Shown piece by piece: positions 11,722-23,846 of a stretch of DNA of 64,000 bases. The position numbers were made by a program, and so were the translations under genes. The notes beneath the pieces were generated by a model. The model worked only from the letters and a program-made list of their open reading frames with translations, searched no databases and was not told where the DNA came from. Within the stretch, counting starts at the first letter, position 1. Every line of letters begins with the position of its first letter. This DNA comes from Chlorophyllum brunneum (Eukaryota > Basidiomycota > Agaricomycetes > Agaricales > Agaricaceae), in assembly GCA_963576785.1 (NCBI GenBank), contig OY756139.1, positions 4,216,001 through 4,280,000 of the forward strand. Direction: 5' to 3'.

Positions 11722-12558
11722 ATGCCTGCCGAACGCCAACTTACCCCATACCCCTACCTCAAAGAATTTGAAGAACTTGTCCCAGAAAGGACCAGCCATG
11801 AAGAACTCGTAGAAGGAGAAACCCTAGTCAACACCATAATACTATTGGGCGCAGCAGTGAAAGCAACCCAAGAAGGCGCCTCGAAAATTATGGACACATT
11901 ATCCGAAGCCACTCCGAGACTCAATCAGTTCATCATCGATGAAGGAAGGAGAGACCAACTAGAGAGGCACTTGTACGAAATTAACGACGACTTGCAACTC
12001 CTCGTTATATCCAACATATGAGCTTGGATGCACAGTATCCTCGTAGCCCTAGCCGAGCGACTCAATACGTACGAGTCAAGAAGCACAGACAACCTCTCCC
12101 ACCACATCGTTAATCGACTACTTGTTAGTAACGACCCGTTCCCCATCCAACATCACATCTGCCACACATGCGAACAAAAGACTCAAGGAAGAACCGCCGC
12201 CGATCAGTTACTCCATCCTGACATCGAAGAAGAAGTCGCTCATCTCCAGACCATACTCACCACGGTAGTACCCCCTATCACACCCATGATCTTCCACCCG
12301 CCGACAGGATATAACACGTTGAAATCAGAAGGTGAAAAGGACAACGACTACTAGAAGGACATCGTGCATAAACTGCTAAGCAATCACACCAACGACAACA
12401 CCACGTATAACAACCACACCCACTTCCTGTTCAAAGAAGGACCGCCACATGCACCCCTCTGGATTGGCTTATGACGTGTTGATAAAGCACCTCTCATCGG
12501 AGGAAACAAGAAGGACTTGGCCAGAGCTCTGGGAGCGGCCATACCCATGAACGAGTAA
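11722..12558 (+). pseudogene. Gypsy1-A ORF3, accessory ORF of unknown function, broken
   Basis: The same 278-codon frame as the Gypsy1-C ORF3, starting at ATGCCTGCCG (11722) and reaching TAA 12556. It is interrupted by TGA 12019 (CGA at 39494 in Gypsy1-C), TAG 12352 (TGG at 39827) and the family-wide TGA soon after the PLWIGL motif. It lies between pol and the 3' LTR, where some retroelements carry env, but I see no signal peptide or membrane segment. Confidence 0.8.
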
Positions 12559-12665
12559 ATACTCGTCGCGCTTTCTTATCTTCACCAAATTCCGTATGCT
12601 TTACTTTACAAAGGACCTTTACAGTAATACGCATCATGAGGACATGAAGCTTGAAAGGGAGGTAT

Positions 12666-12966
12666 TGTTACAAATTGTAGGCCGTTCATTTCTATCATGC
12701 GCCCATTACCTCGTGTACCCTCATACTTGTTTCACCTCCTGTATCACCCCTAGAGGCTATGCCTCTTACCTAACTCCTTCTACTCGTCTCCTATGACTCC
12801 GTTACTCGACTCCCTTATTATTAGCCCTTACCACTAGTATATAAAGTGTAGTAATACTTGATGTATTCCTTACACTTTACCAATCGTATCATCCCTTCTT
12901 CCTTTCTCTACTTCCTTCCCTTTATCCAAAGGCTTGCAACCTGAGTCAGAGACTAAGGTCGTAACA
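12666..12966 (+). repeat. Gypsy1-A 3' LTR
   Basis: 301 bp, TGTTAC to GTAACA, preceded by the polypurine tract GAAAGGGAGG. It does not carry the 10-bp deletion found in the 3' LTRs of Gypsy1-B and Gypsy1-C. Confidence 0.95.
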
Positions 12967-14469
12967 GGAGCTACCACTGTATTTCTTGAACCTGAACATT
13001 GCCTGCCATGTGTGGATGGCACGTTTGGCAGACTTCTTGCATAGGTAGGCGATTGAGTTGGGTACTCGGTGATTTCTACCCCGGTTGGGCCAGACAACTG
13101 TCTGAATCCAGTCATGCATGACTTTTTGTATTCCGTACTTATACTTTGACGGAGTGTGATAAAACGAGAGGCAATGTTGGTCAGACTTGTTGAACCAAGT
13201 CAAGAGCGCCTTTGAGGTGAGAATGGACTGCTGCTGACAGGAGTGCAGTGAACAGTCAAGCAGGAGCCGAGAGGCTGCGAGGGAGTCGGTGAACATGTGG
13301 ATGTGTTCAACCTGGTCGTAGTCATCAGTGGCAAAGTACTTTGGTGATTCCTAGGTAATGTGCAACTAGTTCAGTGTCAGTCAACGTTGTTCCTCCGAGC
13401 CTCTTCATGATAGAGCTCCCTCCATCTAGATGTCGAAGAGTGGCTACTGCTGTGAACTGGCTAGCAAGTGGGTTGGGGTTGGGGTGCACCGATCCATCTG
13501 TGCCAATGATGATGGACTTGGGGTCCATCATCGCATTTGTCGTTACATTATCCCAAAGTGTTTTCGAGAGGTGAGGGTCATCCCGGTTGAATCCTATAAA
13601 AGATACATTAGTAGAAAAGTGGTCAAGTAACCTACGTCCTGGCCAGAGAGTTTTAGAAACAGAATTAAATAATTCTACATAACAAGTCTCGGGGGTGGGT
13701 TGTGAAACATCCATCACAGCTCCAAGCATCTTCTTCTTCTGAATCTCCGTGAAATTCTTGATGTGAAGTCGATAGGGGGAAGAATGATATTCTTTTGTCA
13801 ATCTTGCCAGTGCATGTTCATTGTCAAATGTATGAAGCCTTGACATTTGTCATTCGGCCAACTTTCGAAGATGTAATTTGATGGGCATGAGCCCCACAAG
13901 GGATTCAATGCCGCCAGTGGGAGATGTATGGAAGGCCCCAGTGATCCAGAGGGCCACTCGTCATTGCATTTTATTGAGGATTTCGCAAGTCCCTTTAGTT
14001 CATGACTTGTTGTGAAACCATAATTGATATCCATATGTCGCCACTGGTATGACACACAAACAGTATAGTAGTCTTTTGTTGCTAGGGGACAGACCATGTA
14101 TGGAGTTTCCTAGTATTTTCATTGCCTTGATCAAAGATATTGCCTTGGCAGAGTAATGGCAGATGTGTTCCTTGAAGGTTAATGTTCTGTTGAAGTAAAA
14201 ACCAAGATACCACCAATGGGTTTTTGGCTTGAGGGGGGTATGATTGGTGAATGGGGGGGATCCCAAATCAATGGAAGGATTGGAGTCCTGTCTCACATGT
14301 GTAAAGTGGAAGATTTCGGACTTACTATGTTCAATCACCAAGCCAAATTCATTCATGAGCCACTCCATTTTGTGGTACATGTGTTGGAGAATTTTGATGT
14401 TCCTTTCAAGGGATGGGGATTGAGCGACAAGGGTGCCATTGTCTACAAATGATAAGATGTCGAAGTCTC
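12967..14469 (-). mobile_element. L1-b: LINE fragment, reverse (RT to RNase H and beyond)
   Basis: The reverse strand matches LINE ORF2 from just after the RT catalytic motif (GTLVAQSPS region, high coordinate) through RNase H and into the C-terminal region near YSGSS. It is cut on the left by the Gypsy1-A LTR, so the ORF2 end, 3' UTR and tail are missing. It is cut on the right at the T-tract of L1-c, which evidently landed in it. The stop at 13850-13852 is the same TGA as in L1-a 4439. Many frame breaks; inactive. Confidence 0.88.
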
Positions 14470-17400
14470 TTTTTTTTTTTTTTTTTTTTAATCAACAATT
14501 TATATAGCGGTGCTCATACACAGTCCGCATATACATACATACAAAGGTAGAATGTACAGAATGTTCAGAGCAAGGAAAGTAGACTAAACATACACTAACC
14601 CCATGAGACTCGACGCCATCTAGCACATACACTAGAGAGATGTTTGGTACCTAAGTTGAACAGAGGGGAAAAGAAATGAGAGGAATCGGAGAGAGAGAAA
14701 GTGAAAGAGAGAAAATGATAGAAAGAAACTATCGACTCGCAAACACAAGGGAGAACAACAAACGGTACTAGTATGTGGGAGGGCTTTTAGCCCAGACACC
14801 ACAGGAATGATGGACTTTGAATGAAGACTATATAAAATAGTAGACGAGCGAGGAAAGAAGAGATAGAGAAATGGGAATGAAATCCATAACTGGGAGAGCA
14901 TAAGAAAAAGGAAAAAGAAAGGGATTCATGCAGGCACAGACCCAAACCTCTGACAGACTTGATGACAATGTAGTGGGGGTATTGAGCTGGTGCAGAAACG
15001 AGGGCGATCAGGCTCCAGGGGGAAGCTGAATGTGGTAGGGTTATGACATAAGAAGTTGACTAGTGTCTTGATGGTGCCGATGCCAAAATGATGATTGATG
15101 TTGTTGCAACAATAGAGGATATGTGACCTAGTCTGGACCATTTGATTGGTACAATGGTGGCAAGATAAGTCCTCGTTGGGGAAGAACCGTAGTCGGTATT
15201 CCCCAATTGGGGCATGGCATAGGATGGCGTGACATGCTCTTGTGAAAAGCTGTGGCTGGTAACCACATTCTTGTATCCAAGGACCGGATTTGATGTGCGA
15301 CGGTAAAGCAGAGGCCCCATTCGCTTGCACCGGGAGGTGAAGGAAGGAGCTACCACTGTATTTTTTGAATCCAAACATGGCTTGCCATGTGTGAACAGCT
15401 CATTCAGTGGACTTCTTGCATAAGTAGTCTATGGAGTTAGGGACCCGGTGATTTCAACCCCGGTTAGGCCAGGCGACTGTTTGAATCCAATCGTGTGTGG
15501 CTTTTTGTATTCCGTATTTGCACTTCGACGGAGTGTGGTAGAATGAGAGGCAGTGTTGGTCAGACTTGTTGAACCAAGTTAGGAGTGCCTTCGAAGTAAG
15601 GATAGACTGTTGTTGGCAGAAGTGTGGCAAGCAGTCAAGTAGGAGTCGAGAGGCTGTGAGGGAGTTGGTGAACACATGAATGTGTTCGATCTGGTTGTAG
15701 TTATCGGTGGTGAGTACCTTGGTGATTCCCAGGTATTGCGCAACTAGTTCCGTGTCAGTTGACGTTGTTCCTCCGAGCCTCTTCATGATGGAGCTCCCTC
15801 CATCTAAGTGTCGAATAGTGGCTGCCGCCGTGAACTGGCTAGCAAGCGGGTTAGGATTGGGGTGGACTGAGCCATCCGTGCTGATAATAATGGACTTGAA
15901 GTCCGTTGTCGCATTTGTTGTAACATCGTCCCAAAGCGTCTTCGAGAGGTGGAGGTTGTCCTGGTTGAATCCTATAAAAGATACATTAGTAGAAAAGCGG
16001 TCAAGTAGCCTACATCCGGGCCAAACATATTTGGAAACAGAGTTAAAGTGTTCTATATACTGAGTCTTGGGGGTGGGGTGTGAAACATCCATCACAGCTC
16101 CAAGTGTCTTCTTCTTCTGAATCTCTGTGAAATTCTTGATGTGAAGTCGGTGTGGGGAAGAATGATACTCTTTCGTCAATCTTTCCAAAGCATGTTCATC
16201 ATCCAATGTGTGAAGCCTCGACGTTTGTTGTTCGGCCAACTTTCGGAGATGGAGTTTGATGGGCATGAGTCCCACAAGGGATTTGACACTGCCGGTGGGA
16301 GAAGTCTGGAAGGCCCCGGTAATCCAGAGGGCCGTGCTTTGCTGCATCTTGTTGAGGATTTTGCAGGTTCCTTTAGTCCATGACTTGTCGTGAAACCAGA
16401 GTTGGTATCCATATGTCGCCACTGGCATAACACATGAATGGTATAATAATCTTTTATTACTAGGGGACAAACCGCGTACAGAGTTCCCTAGCATTTTCAT
16501 TGCCTTGATCGTTGATATTGCCCTGGCGGAGTAATAGCGAACATGTTCCTTGAAGATTAACGTTCGGTCGAAATAGAAACCGAGGTACTGCCAGTAGGCT
16601 TTCAGCTTGAGAGGGGTATGGCCAGTGAATGGTGGGGATCCCAGGTCGATAGAGGGATTGGAGTCCTGTCTTGCATGTGTGAAGTGATAGACTTCGGACT
16701 TACTGTGTTCAATTTCAAGGCCAAATTCATTCATGAGCCGCTCCATTTCATGGTACATGTGTTGAAGGATTTCGATGTTCCGTTCGAGAGACAGAGATTG
16801 CGCGACTAAGGTGCCATCATCTACAAATGATAGGACATCAAAGTCCCATCTGCCGCAGTGTTCTTCCATATGGACATCAAATATGTGAAGGAGGGGGGCG
16901 AGGTATAGGGTGGAGAGAATGGGACTCAGGGCTGAGCCCTGACCCACTCCTACTGCTGCGTCATATTCCGGGGAGCTTTCATTGTTCCACTGGTAGATAG
17001 TGCGGTGTTCTTTAAGGTAATTGTTGAAGAACTCCGCAATTTGAGGGGGAAATCCCTGTTGACCCAGTATGTCAATGAGGAGGTCGTGGTTAAGGGAGGG
17101 GAAGAATTGGGCAACATCGAATGCGAGCACTGATGTCTTCTTCTTCTTTGTCCAAGCTCCCCGGATAATGTGAGTTAAAAAGAGTCCTGCATCCTCAGTG
17201 GATCATTGTCGGATGGCTCCCAGTTGGTGAGGGTGGAGAACCTTGAATTTCACTGCCTTGAATTGAAGTTGTTTGGCTAGCATTTTCTCTATTAACTTGC
17301 CAAGTGTATTGAGTAGGACGATCAGTCTGAACGCCTTCAGGGTGGAGTAGTCGGGTTTGTTGGGTTTGGGAATAATAACTGGCATTGACTTTTTGAAATG

Positions 17401-17967
17401 CGCAGGCCAATGACCAAGGGATAGACATGCGCAACTGATTCTGAGGAGGAGATCAGCGCAGGTGTCAATGGCGGCGATCTGTTTGAGGTGGGACCAGGAA
17501 ATGTGGTCAGGACCGGGGGCAGAAGAATTCGAGGTATCCTTGAGTGATTCCATCATCTCAAGAAGAGAGAAATCCACCCAAGTCCTATTCTCCATCCCAA
17601 GTGGCAGAGGAAGCTCATCTAAGACAGCCACATTAACTGGTCTGTTGCGGGCTACATTATAGTGTTGGTCGAGGGCCGTCCACAGGCTGTCCATATTGAG
17701 ACAAGGCCGGCCATTGTGGCTAATGGCTTCCATAGCCGGGAGTGCGCGTGCTTTGACCTATGGCATCAGATCCCATGGGCGTTTATTGTCGACTGAGATT
17801 TCTTGGATCTTCTTGTCGAAATACGCTCTTTTCATCTTCTTCGTGGTCTTGCGAAAGGCATTCCATTTGCGCTTGTTCTTTCGGTCCACATGGTGTGTTG
17901 CAAGAGCAGTAGAGCACTCCTCGTTCCACCAGGTTTTGGACCTAGTGGTGATCTTGGTTTTCTTCAC
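14470..17967 (-). mobile_element. L1-c: 5'-truncated LINE with A tail, reverse
   Basis: A T-tract (14470-14489) is the A tail read on the other strand. Above it come the 3' UTR with its AG/CT-rich stretch, the ORF2 C-terminus with Cys/His motif, and RNase H (STDGSVHPNP, DTELVAQYLG, with the last Asp motif changed to HVFTNS). RT follows with LSFVDDGTLVAQ and VGQGSALSPIL, then the region up to TTRSKTWWNEECS, where it ends at 17967. A 558-codon stretch (17130-15454) is open. The missing 5' half (ORF1 and endonuclease) is the normal result of incomplete reverse transcription. No target duplication is seen; a 12-18 bp filler joins it to L1-d. Confidence 0.9.
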
Positions 17968-19008
17968 ATTACAATTCCGTTGGGTACTCGGTGATTTCTA
18001 CCCCGGTTGGGCCAGGCAACTGTCTGAATCCAGTCATGCATGACTTTTTGTATTCCGTACTTACACTTCGATGGAGTGTGATAAAACAAGAGGCGGTGTT
18101 GGTCAGACTTGTTGAACCAAGTCAAGAGCGCCTTCGAGGTGAGAATGGACTGCTGCTGACAGGAGTGCAGTGAACAGTCAAGTAGGAGCCGAGAGGCTGC
18201 GAGGGAGTCAGTGAACACATGGATGTGTTCAACCTGGTCGTAGTCATCGGTGGCAAAGTACTTTGGTGATTCCTAGGTACTGCGCAACCAGTTCAGTGTC
18301 AGTCAACATTGTTCCTCCGAGCCTCTTCATGATAGAGCTCCCTCTGTCTAGGTGTTGAATGGTGGCTACTGCCGTGAACTGGCCAGCAAGTGGGTTGGGG
18401 TTGGGGTGGACCAAGCTGTCCATGCCAATAATGATGGACTTGAAGTCCATCGTCACGTTTGTCATTACATCATCCCAAAGTGTCTTTGAGAGGTGGGGGT
18501 TGTCCCGGTTGAATCCTATGAATGATACATTAGTAGAGAAGCAGTCAAGTAACCTATGTCCTGGCCAGAGAGTTTTAGAAACAGAACTAAATGATTCTAC
18601 ATAACGAGTCTCAGGGGTGGGGCACAAAACATCCATCACAGCTCCAAGTGTCTTCTTCTTCTGAATCCCCGTGAAATTCTTGATGTGAAGTCGGTGGGGG
18701 GAAGAATGATACTCTTTTGTCAGTCTTGCCAGTGCGTGTTCATCATCCAATGTATGAAGCCTCGACGTTTGTTGTTCAGCCAACTTTTGGAGATGTAGTT
18801 TGATGGGCATAAGCCCCACAAGGGACTCAACGCCACCAGTGGGAGACGTTCAGAAGGCCCCAGTGATCCAAAGGGCTGCTTGTCGTTGCATTTTATTGAG
18901 GATTTTGCAAGTCCCTTTAGTTCATGACTTGTTGTGAAACCATAACTGATATCCATATGTCACCACTGGTATGACACACGAATGGTACAGTAGTCTTTTG
19001 TTGCTAGG
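17968..19008 (-). mobile_element. L1-d: LINE fragment flanking Gypsy1-B, reverse
   Basis: Reverse strand from SNKRLLYHSC (RT C-terminal side, at 19008) through RNase H to the motif NHRVPN near 17985, then a short non-matching stretch up to L1-c. From 19008 down to 18497 it is identical by eye to 40432-40943. Below 18497 it diverges to roughly nine in ten matches. It keeps CAA (18772-18774) where L1-a has TGA 4439. Confidence 0.88.
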
Positions 19009-19299
19009 TGTTATGACCTTAGTCTCTGACTCAGGTTGCATAAAGGGAAGGAAGTAGAGAAAGGAAGAAGGGATGATACGATTGGTAAAGTGTAAGGAAT
19101 ACATCAAGTATTACTACACTTTATATACTAGTGGTAAGGGCTAATAATAAGGGAGTCGAGTAACGGAGTCATAGGAGACGAGTAGAAGGAGTCAGGTAAG
19201 AGGCATAGCCTCTAGGGGTGATACAGGAGGTGAAACAAGTATGAGGGTACACAAGGTAATGGGCGCATGATAGAAATGAACGGCCTACAATTTGTAACA
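19009..19299 (-). repeat. Gypsy1-B 3' LTR (291 bp)
   Basis: Reads TGTTATGACC to TTGTAACA on the + strand. Ten bases (CCAAAGGCTT on the element strand) are missing relative to the 301-bp LTRs, exactly as in the Gypsy1-C 3' LTR. Confidence 0.94.
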
Positions 19300-19406
19300 A
19301 TACCTCCCTTTCAAGCTTCATGTCCTCATGATGCGTATTACTGTAAAGGTCCTTTGTAAAGTAAAGCATACGGAATTTGGTGAAGATAAGAAAGCGCGAC
19401 GAGTAT

Positions 19407-20243
19407 TTACTCGTTCATGGGTATGGCCGCTCCCAGAGCTCTGGCCAAGTCCTTCTTGTTTCCTCCGATGAGAGGTGCTTTATCAACACGTCATAAGCCA
19501 ATCCAGAGGGGTGCATGTGGCGGTCCTTCTTTGAACAGGAAGTGGGTGTGGTTGTTATACGTGGTGTTGTCGTTGGTGTGATTGCTTAGCAGTTTATGCA
19601 CGATGTCCTTCCAGTAGTCGTTGTCCTTTTCACCTTCTGATTTCAATGTGTTATATCCTGTCGGCGGGTGGAAGATCATGGGTGTGATGGGGGGTACTAC
19701 CGTGGTGAGTATGGTCTGGAGATGAGCGACTTCTTCTTCGATGTCGGGGTGGAGTAACTGATCGGCGGCGGTTCTTCCTTGAGTCTTTTGTTCGCATGTG
19801 TGGCAGATGTGATGTTGGATGGGGAACGGGTCGTTACTAACAAGTAGTCGATTAACGATGTGGTGGGAGAGGTTGTCTGTGCTTCTTGACTCGTACGTAT
19901 TGAGTCGCTCGGCTAGGGCTACGAGGATACTGTGCATCCAAGCTCGTATGTTGGATATAACGAGGAGTTGCAAGTCGTCGTTAATTTCGTACAAGTGCCT
20001 CTCTAGTTGGTCTCTCCTTCCTTCATCGATGATGAACTGATTGAGTCTCGGAGTGGCTTCGGATAATGTGTCCATAATTTTCGAGGCGCCTTCTTGGGTT
20101 GCTTTCACTGCTGCGCCCAATAGTATTATGGTGTTGACTAGGGTTTCTCCTTCTATGAGTTCTTCATGGCTGGTCCTTTCTGGGACAAGTTCTTCAAATT
20201 CTTTGAGGTAGGGGTATGGGGTAAGTTGGCGTTCGGCAGGCAT
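19407..20243 (-). CDS. Gypsy1-B ORF3, accessory protein of unknown function
   Basis: Starts at ATG 20243 and is open for 250 codons to TGA 19491. The frame continues past that stop to TAA 19407, the end aligned with the longer Gypsy2 ORF3. It differs from the Gypsy1-C protein by only a few residues (EGPPHAP here, EGLPHAP there). Helix-rich N-terminal part, conserved C-terminal block with MIFHPPTGYNTLK and YWKDIVHKLL, no transmembrane segment. Function not recognised. Confidence 0.75.
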
Positions 20244-20340
20244 GGTGTGTTGTAAAGATAATTGGCGAAGTCAAGTGTGAACTGAATACTACGAGTGATG
20301 CGTTGAGTGTAGTGGTTGCTTGGAATGCGAGGTTTGTTGT

Positions 20341-23300
20341 TCATAATTGTTGCTTTTTACCTCCCCTTTTTATAGGTTTCGTCCTCGAAATCTTGCTCAT
20401 AAATTCTTGTACCGCTTCCTTGGCATTATCTAAATTTGTCTCATCTTCCCATGTATCTTCTTCGGACATATATCCTTTCCAGTGTACCAGGTACTGTTTT
20501 CGTTTCCCTTTTGTGCGGTGTCCTCGGACTTCGTCTACTTCGTAGTGTTCCTCATCATTAACTATCTCGGGGATCGGTGGTGGCGGAGTGTGCTGGCTGT
20601 CATACTCGGGGTTATGATAGGGGGAGAGTAGTCTGCTGTTGAATATGTCATGTATCGCCCATGTTTCAGGTAGCTCCAGGTGGTAGCTTGTTTCTCCTAT
20701 TTTTTCTTTTACTCGGAATGGTCCGTATCTCTTGTGATCTAGTTTCTTCGTTGGTCTTGTTGTCCTAATATTGTCTGCCTCAAGCCAAACTTGGTCTCCT
20801 TCCAGGTACTCGTGTTCTGGTTTTGTGCTGTTCCATTTCTCCATTTGCACCTGGTTTTGTTGTAGCATTTTGATTGTCTCTTGGCGCATGTCCTGTAGCT
20901 CCTGTATTTGCTCCGTGATCGCAGGAGCCTTGATCTCGTTTGAGATGTCTCCTTTCCATGGGTGTTGTCCGTATACTATCTGGAACAGTGAATGTCCCGT
21001 GGCACTATGTGTTTTATCATTATACTGGAATTCTGCGGTGCTGAGCCATTTCTTCCAGTTGTTCTGTGCATGATTGATTACATTTCTGAGGTAGGCCTCG
21101 ACCTCTTGGTTGATGCGCTCCGTTTGACCGTCTGTTTGTGGATGGTATGCCATGGATAGGTTACGTTGGGTGCCGGTTGCTCTGCAAAGTTCCGCCATGA
21201 ATTTTGATGCGAATTGTGGACCTCTGTCACTGATGATCCTGCGTGGTATCCCATGTTGTCTCCATATGTCGTCCTGATATATATCTCCTAGCTCCTCGGA
21301 TGATAGGGTGGTGTTAACTGCACGTAGTCTGATCATTTTGCTGAAACAATCAATGATGACAAGTATCGCATCGTATCCCTCTGATTCTGGCAGTGGTCCT
21401 ATCATGTCGATTGATATCTCTTCCCATGGTCCGGTGGGTATTGGTAGCGGATGGAGGTGTGTGGTAGGTCGTGTTCGGAGTATTTTGTTTCGTTGACATG
21501 TGTCGCATCCCTTGATGTATCGTTTAACATCATTGCGCATTTGTGGCCACCAATATGTCCTTTTGAGGAGTTCGATCATTCTGTGTTGTCCCGGGTGTCC
21601 TACGTCCGTTCTGTCGTGGTGTTGTTGGAGTATTTCTTGGCGTAACTCGGTGTTTGGTGGTACGTATATTCTTCCTTCGAAGATGGGTAATCCATCAGTT
21701 TCCCATATCTCTTCTGGTCGTTTCTCTTTTTCTCTTAACCATTGTGTTTCTCTCCTCTGCTCCTTTCGTAATCGGTGTTTCAGGTCTTCTTCTCCCGATA
21801 TATCCCAAATTTGTCTGATCTCGGTGGTAGTGTTATCGAATAAGTGGTCTGGTAACAGCGTGATATTTGTGTTGTCTCTGGTTGTATCTGTTTTTGCTAA
21901 TCTTGATAACACATCTGCTTTTGTGTTTGTTTTTCCGGGTATGTGTTTTAACGTGTAGTGATATTCCTGTAGTTCCAGTTGCCATCTCGCCTGTCGTCCT
22001 GTGAGTTGTTGCGGTTTCCTAAAGTATTCCAAGTTCTTGTGGTCTGTCCATATCTCGAATGGTTTGTCAGCATCGAGTAGATATTGTCTCCAAGTTTTGA
22101 TCGCTTCTCGGATTGCCAATAGTTCTTTGTCGTAGATTTGGTAATTTCGTTCTGCCGGTGTCATTGTTCTCGAGTGGAAGGCAATTGGGTGCCACTGGTT
22201 ATCCTGGTCTTGTGATAGTACCGCTCCTACTCCGTATCCTGATACGTCCACTTCCACTCTATATTGTCCTTTATCTCGAGGCATTGCTAGTACTGGTTCG
22301 CTCGTGATTTTCTTCTTGATTTTTTCAAACACTTGCTGTTGTCGTTCTGACCATGACCATTGTGCATCTTTCTTCTTGAGTTCATGTAGTGGTGTCGCTA
22401 TGTTACTGAAGTCTTGTATGAATCGTCGGTAGAAGTTTGCAAAGCTGAGGAATTTTTCGACATCTTTCACGGATTTGGGTGTTGGCCATTCCCTTACTGC
22501 TTTCACCTTCTCTTCCTCCATTTTAACGCTGCCCTGTCCTACTACAAAGCCCAGTATGGGTATTTCCTTCGCGTCGAACATACATTTTGATCGCTTGAAG
22601 TAGAGCTGGTGTTTGGCTGCAATGTCTAAGAACCACGTCGTTCGTTTCTCGAGTTCTTCTTGTGTGGTCCCTGGAATGACGAAATCGTCCATGTAGTTGA
22701 CGAGCGTTCCTTCATGTAATAGTTCCCGAAATATTGTGTTCATCATTCTCTGGAAGGTCACAGGTGAATTGCTCATTCCGAAGAACATGACTGTAGGTTC
22801 AAATAATCCGTTGTTTGTTACGAACGCTGCCTTCCATTTGTCTCCTTTCCTGATTCTGACGTTGTTGTATCCCCAAATGATATCGAGCTTGTTAAACACT
22901 TTTGCGTCCTTTAATCGATCTAGAACTTCGCCTATGAGTGGTAGTGGCGTTTTATCTTTGATGGTGTGTTCATTCAGTTTTTTGTAGTCTTGTACCAGGC
23001 GTTTTGTTCCGTCCTTTTTTGGTATAAAGAAGCATGGGGTGGCGTAGGGGGATTGTGATGGTCTGATTCGTCCTGAGGCGAGGTTTTTGTCGAGGAACTT
23101 TTGTAGTTCCTGTTTTTCCGTTATTGTCATCGGGTAAACTTTGGATTGCAGTACCGGGGGTGCATCCTCCGACAGATTTATCTCGTGGTCCCATACCATG
23201 TGTGCGGGTAAATTATCAAAGTTCTTCTTGTTGAATAGATGGGTGTACTGTTGGAGGTATGGTGGTAGATCTTCATCGTCCGTCCGGTCCGCCTTTTTTT

Positions 23301-23846
23301 CTTCAATGTGTTCCTTGACTATCCGTATTTTCTCGTTGAACCGTATGTCACTATGTGATATTTTGCAATCTTCTGGACATCTCGTGAATCATATGACATG
23401 ATTGTTCCAATCGATTTCTGGGTTATGTTTAACCAGCCAATCGTGTCCCAGGTATAAGTCTGCGCTCTCCAATTGTGTTACTAGAGCGTCGATTTGCTCT
23501 GTGTGGTTGCCGTTGTTTAGTACCAGTTGTGCTTTATCTGTTATTTTTCCCTTCCTATTTTCCATTCCATCGGCGTTGATTACTTTGATCGGGGTTTCCA
23601 GGGTTTTAGTCGGGATCTGTTCTTCTTCTACTGTTCGTTGTGCTATGCATATGTGGGTGCATCCGGAGTCTACCAAAGTTGTAATTGGTTTGCGCCCTTT
23701 TCTTGTCTGGATTGTTGAGTCGAGGAGAAGTTCGCGCGTAGAGTTTCGTTTTTGGGGAATCACGTATCGTCTATTGTGTGATAAAACAGAAACTCTAGTT
23801 TTATTGGCTCGCGGGTTTGCGCCTACTCGGAGCCTTTGACAAAATC
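20341..23846 (-). pseudogene. Gypsy1-B pol
   Basis: Protease (TTLVDSGCTH), RT with YMDD, RNase H, integrase and chromodomain in the same order as Gypsy1-C. One TGA just after NNHVI (near 23389-23391) separates the protease from a 952-codon open frame ending at TGA 20341. One amino-acid change from Gypsy1-C was noticed in that stretch (KGDKWK versus KGDEWK). It is read after a proposed -1 shift at AAAATCC on the + strand (23841-23847). Confidence 0.93.

Larger units (their letters stand above)
7674..12966 (+). mobile_element. Gypsy1-A: Ty3/Gypsy chromovirus with internal deletion
   Basis: Bounded by two 301-bp LTRs that start TGTTAC and end GTAACA. The internal part holds a truncated gag, pol ending in a chromodomain, and a third ORF. 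A 1063-bp stretch present in Gypsy1-C (gag body to protease) is missing and the junction sits at the hexamer ACAGAT, which occurs at both edges in the full copy. Flanks do not match: GATAG before 7674 (in Gypsy2 gag), GGAGC after 12966 (in a LINE). This suggests that at least one LTR recombined with another copy after insertion. In-frame stops occur in pol and ORF3. Confidence 0.95.

Noticed and set aside
14470..17985. Target duplication for L1-c
   Set aside because: The bases before the T-tract and after 17967 do not match, and the right neighbour is a different LINE fragment, so the original site has been rearranged.
20303..23839. Many long open frames antisense to Gypsy pol and gag (up to about 170 codons)
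   Set aside because: They repeat identically in every Gypsy1 copy opposite real domains, have no recognisable motifs and simply mirror the sense codons.
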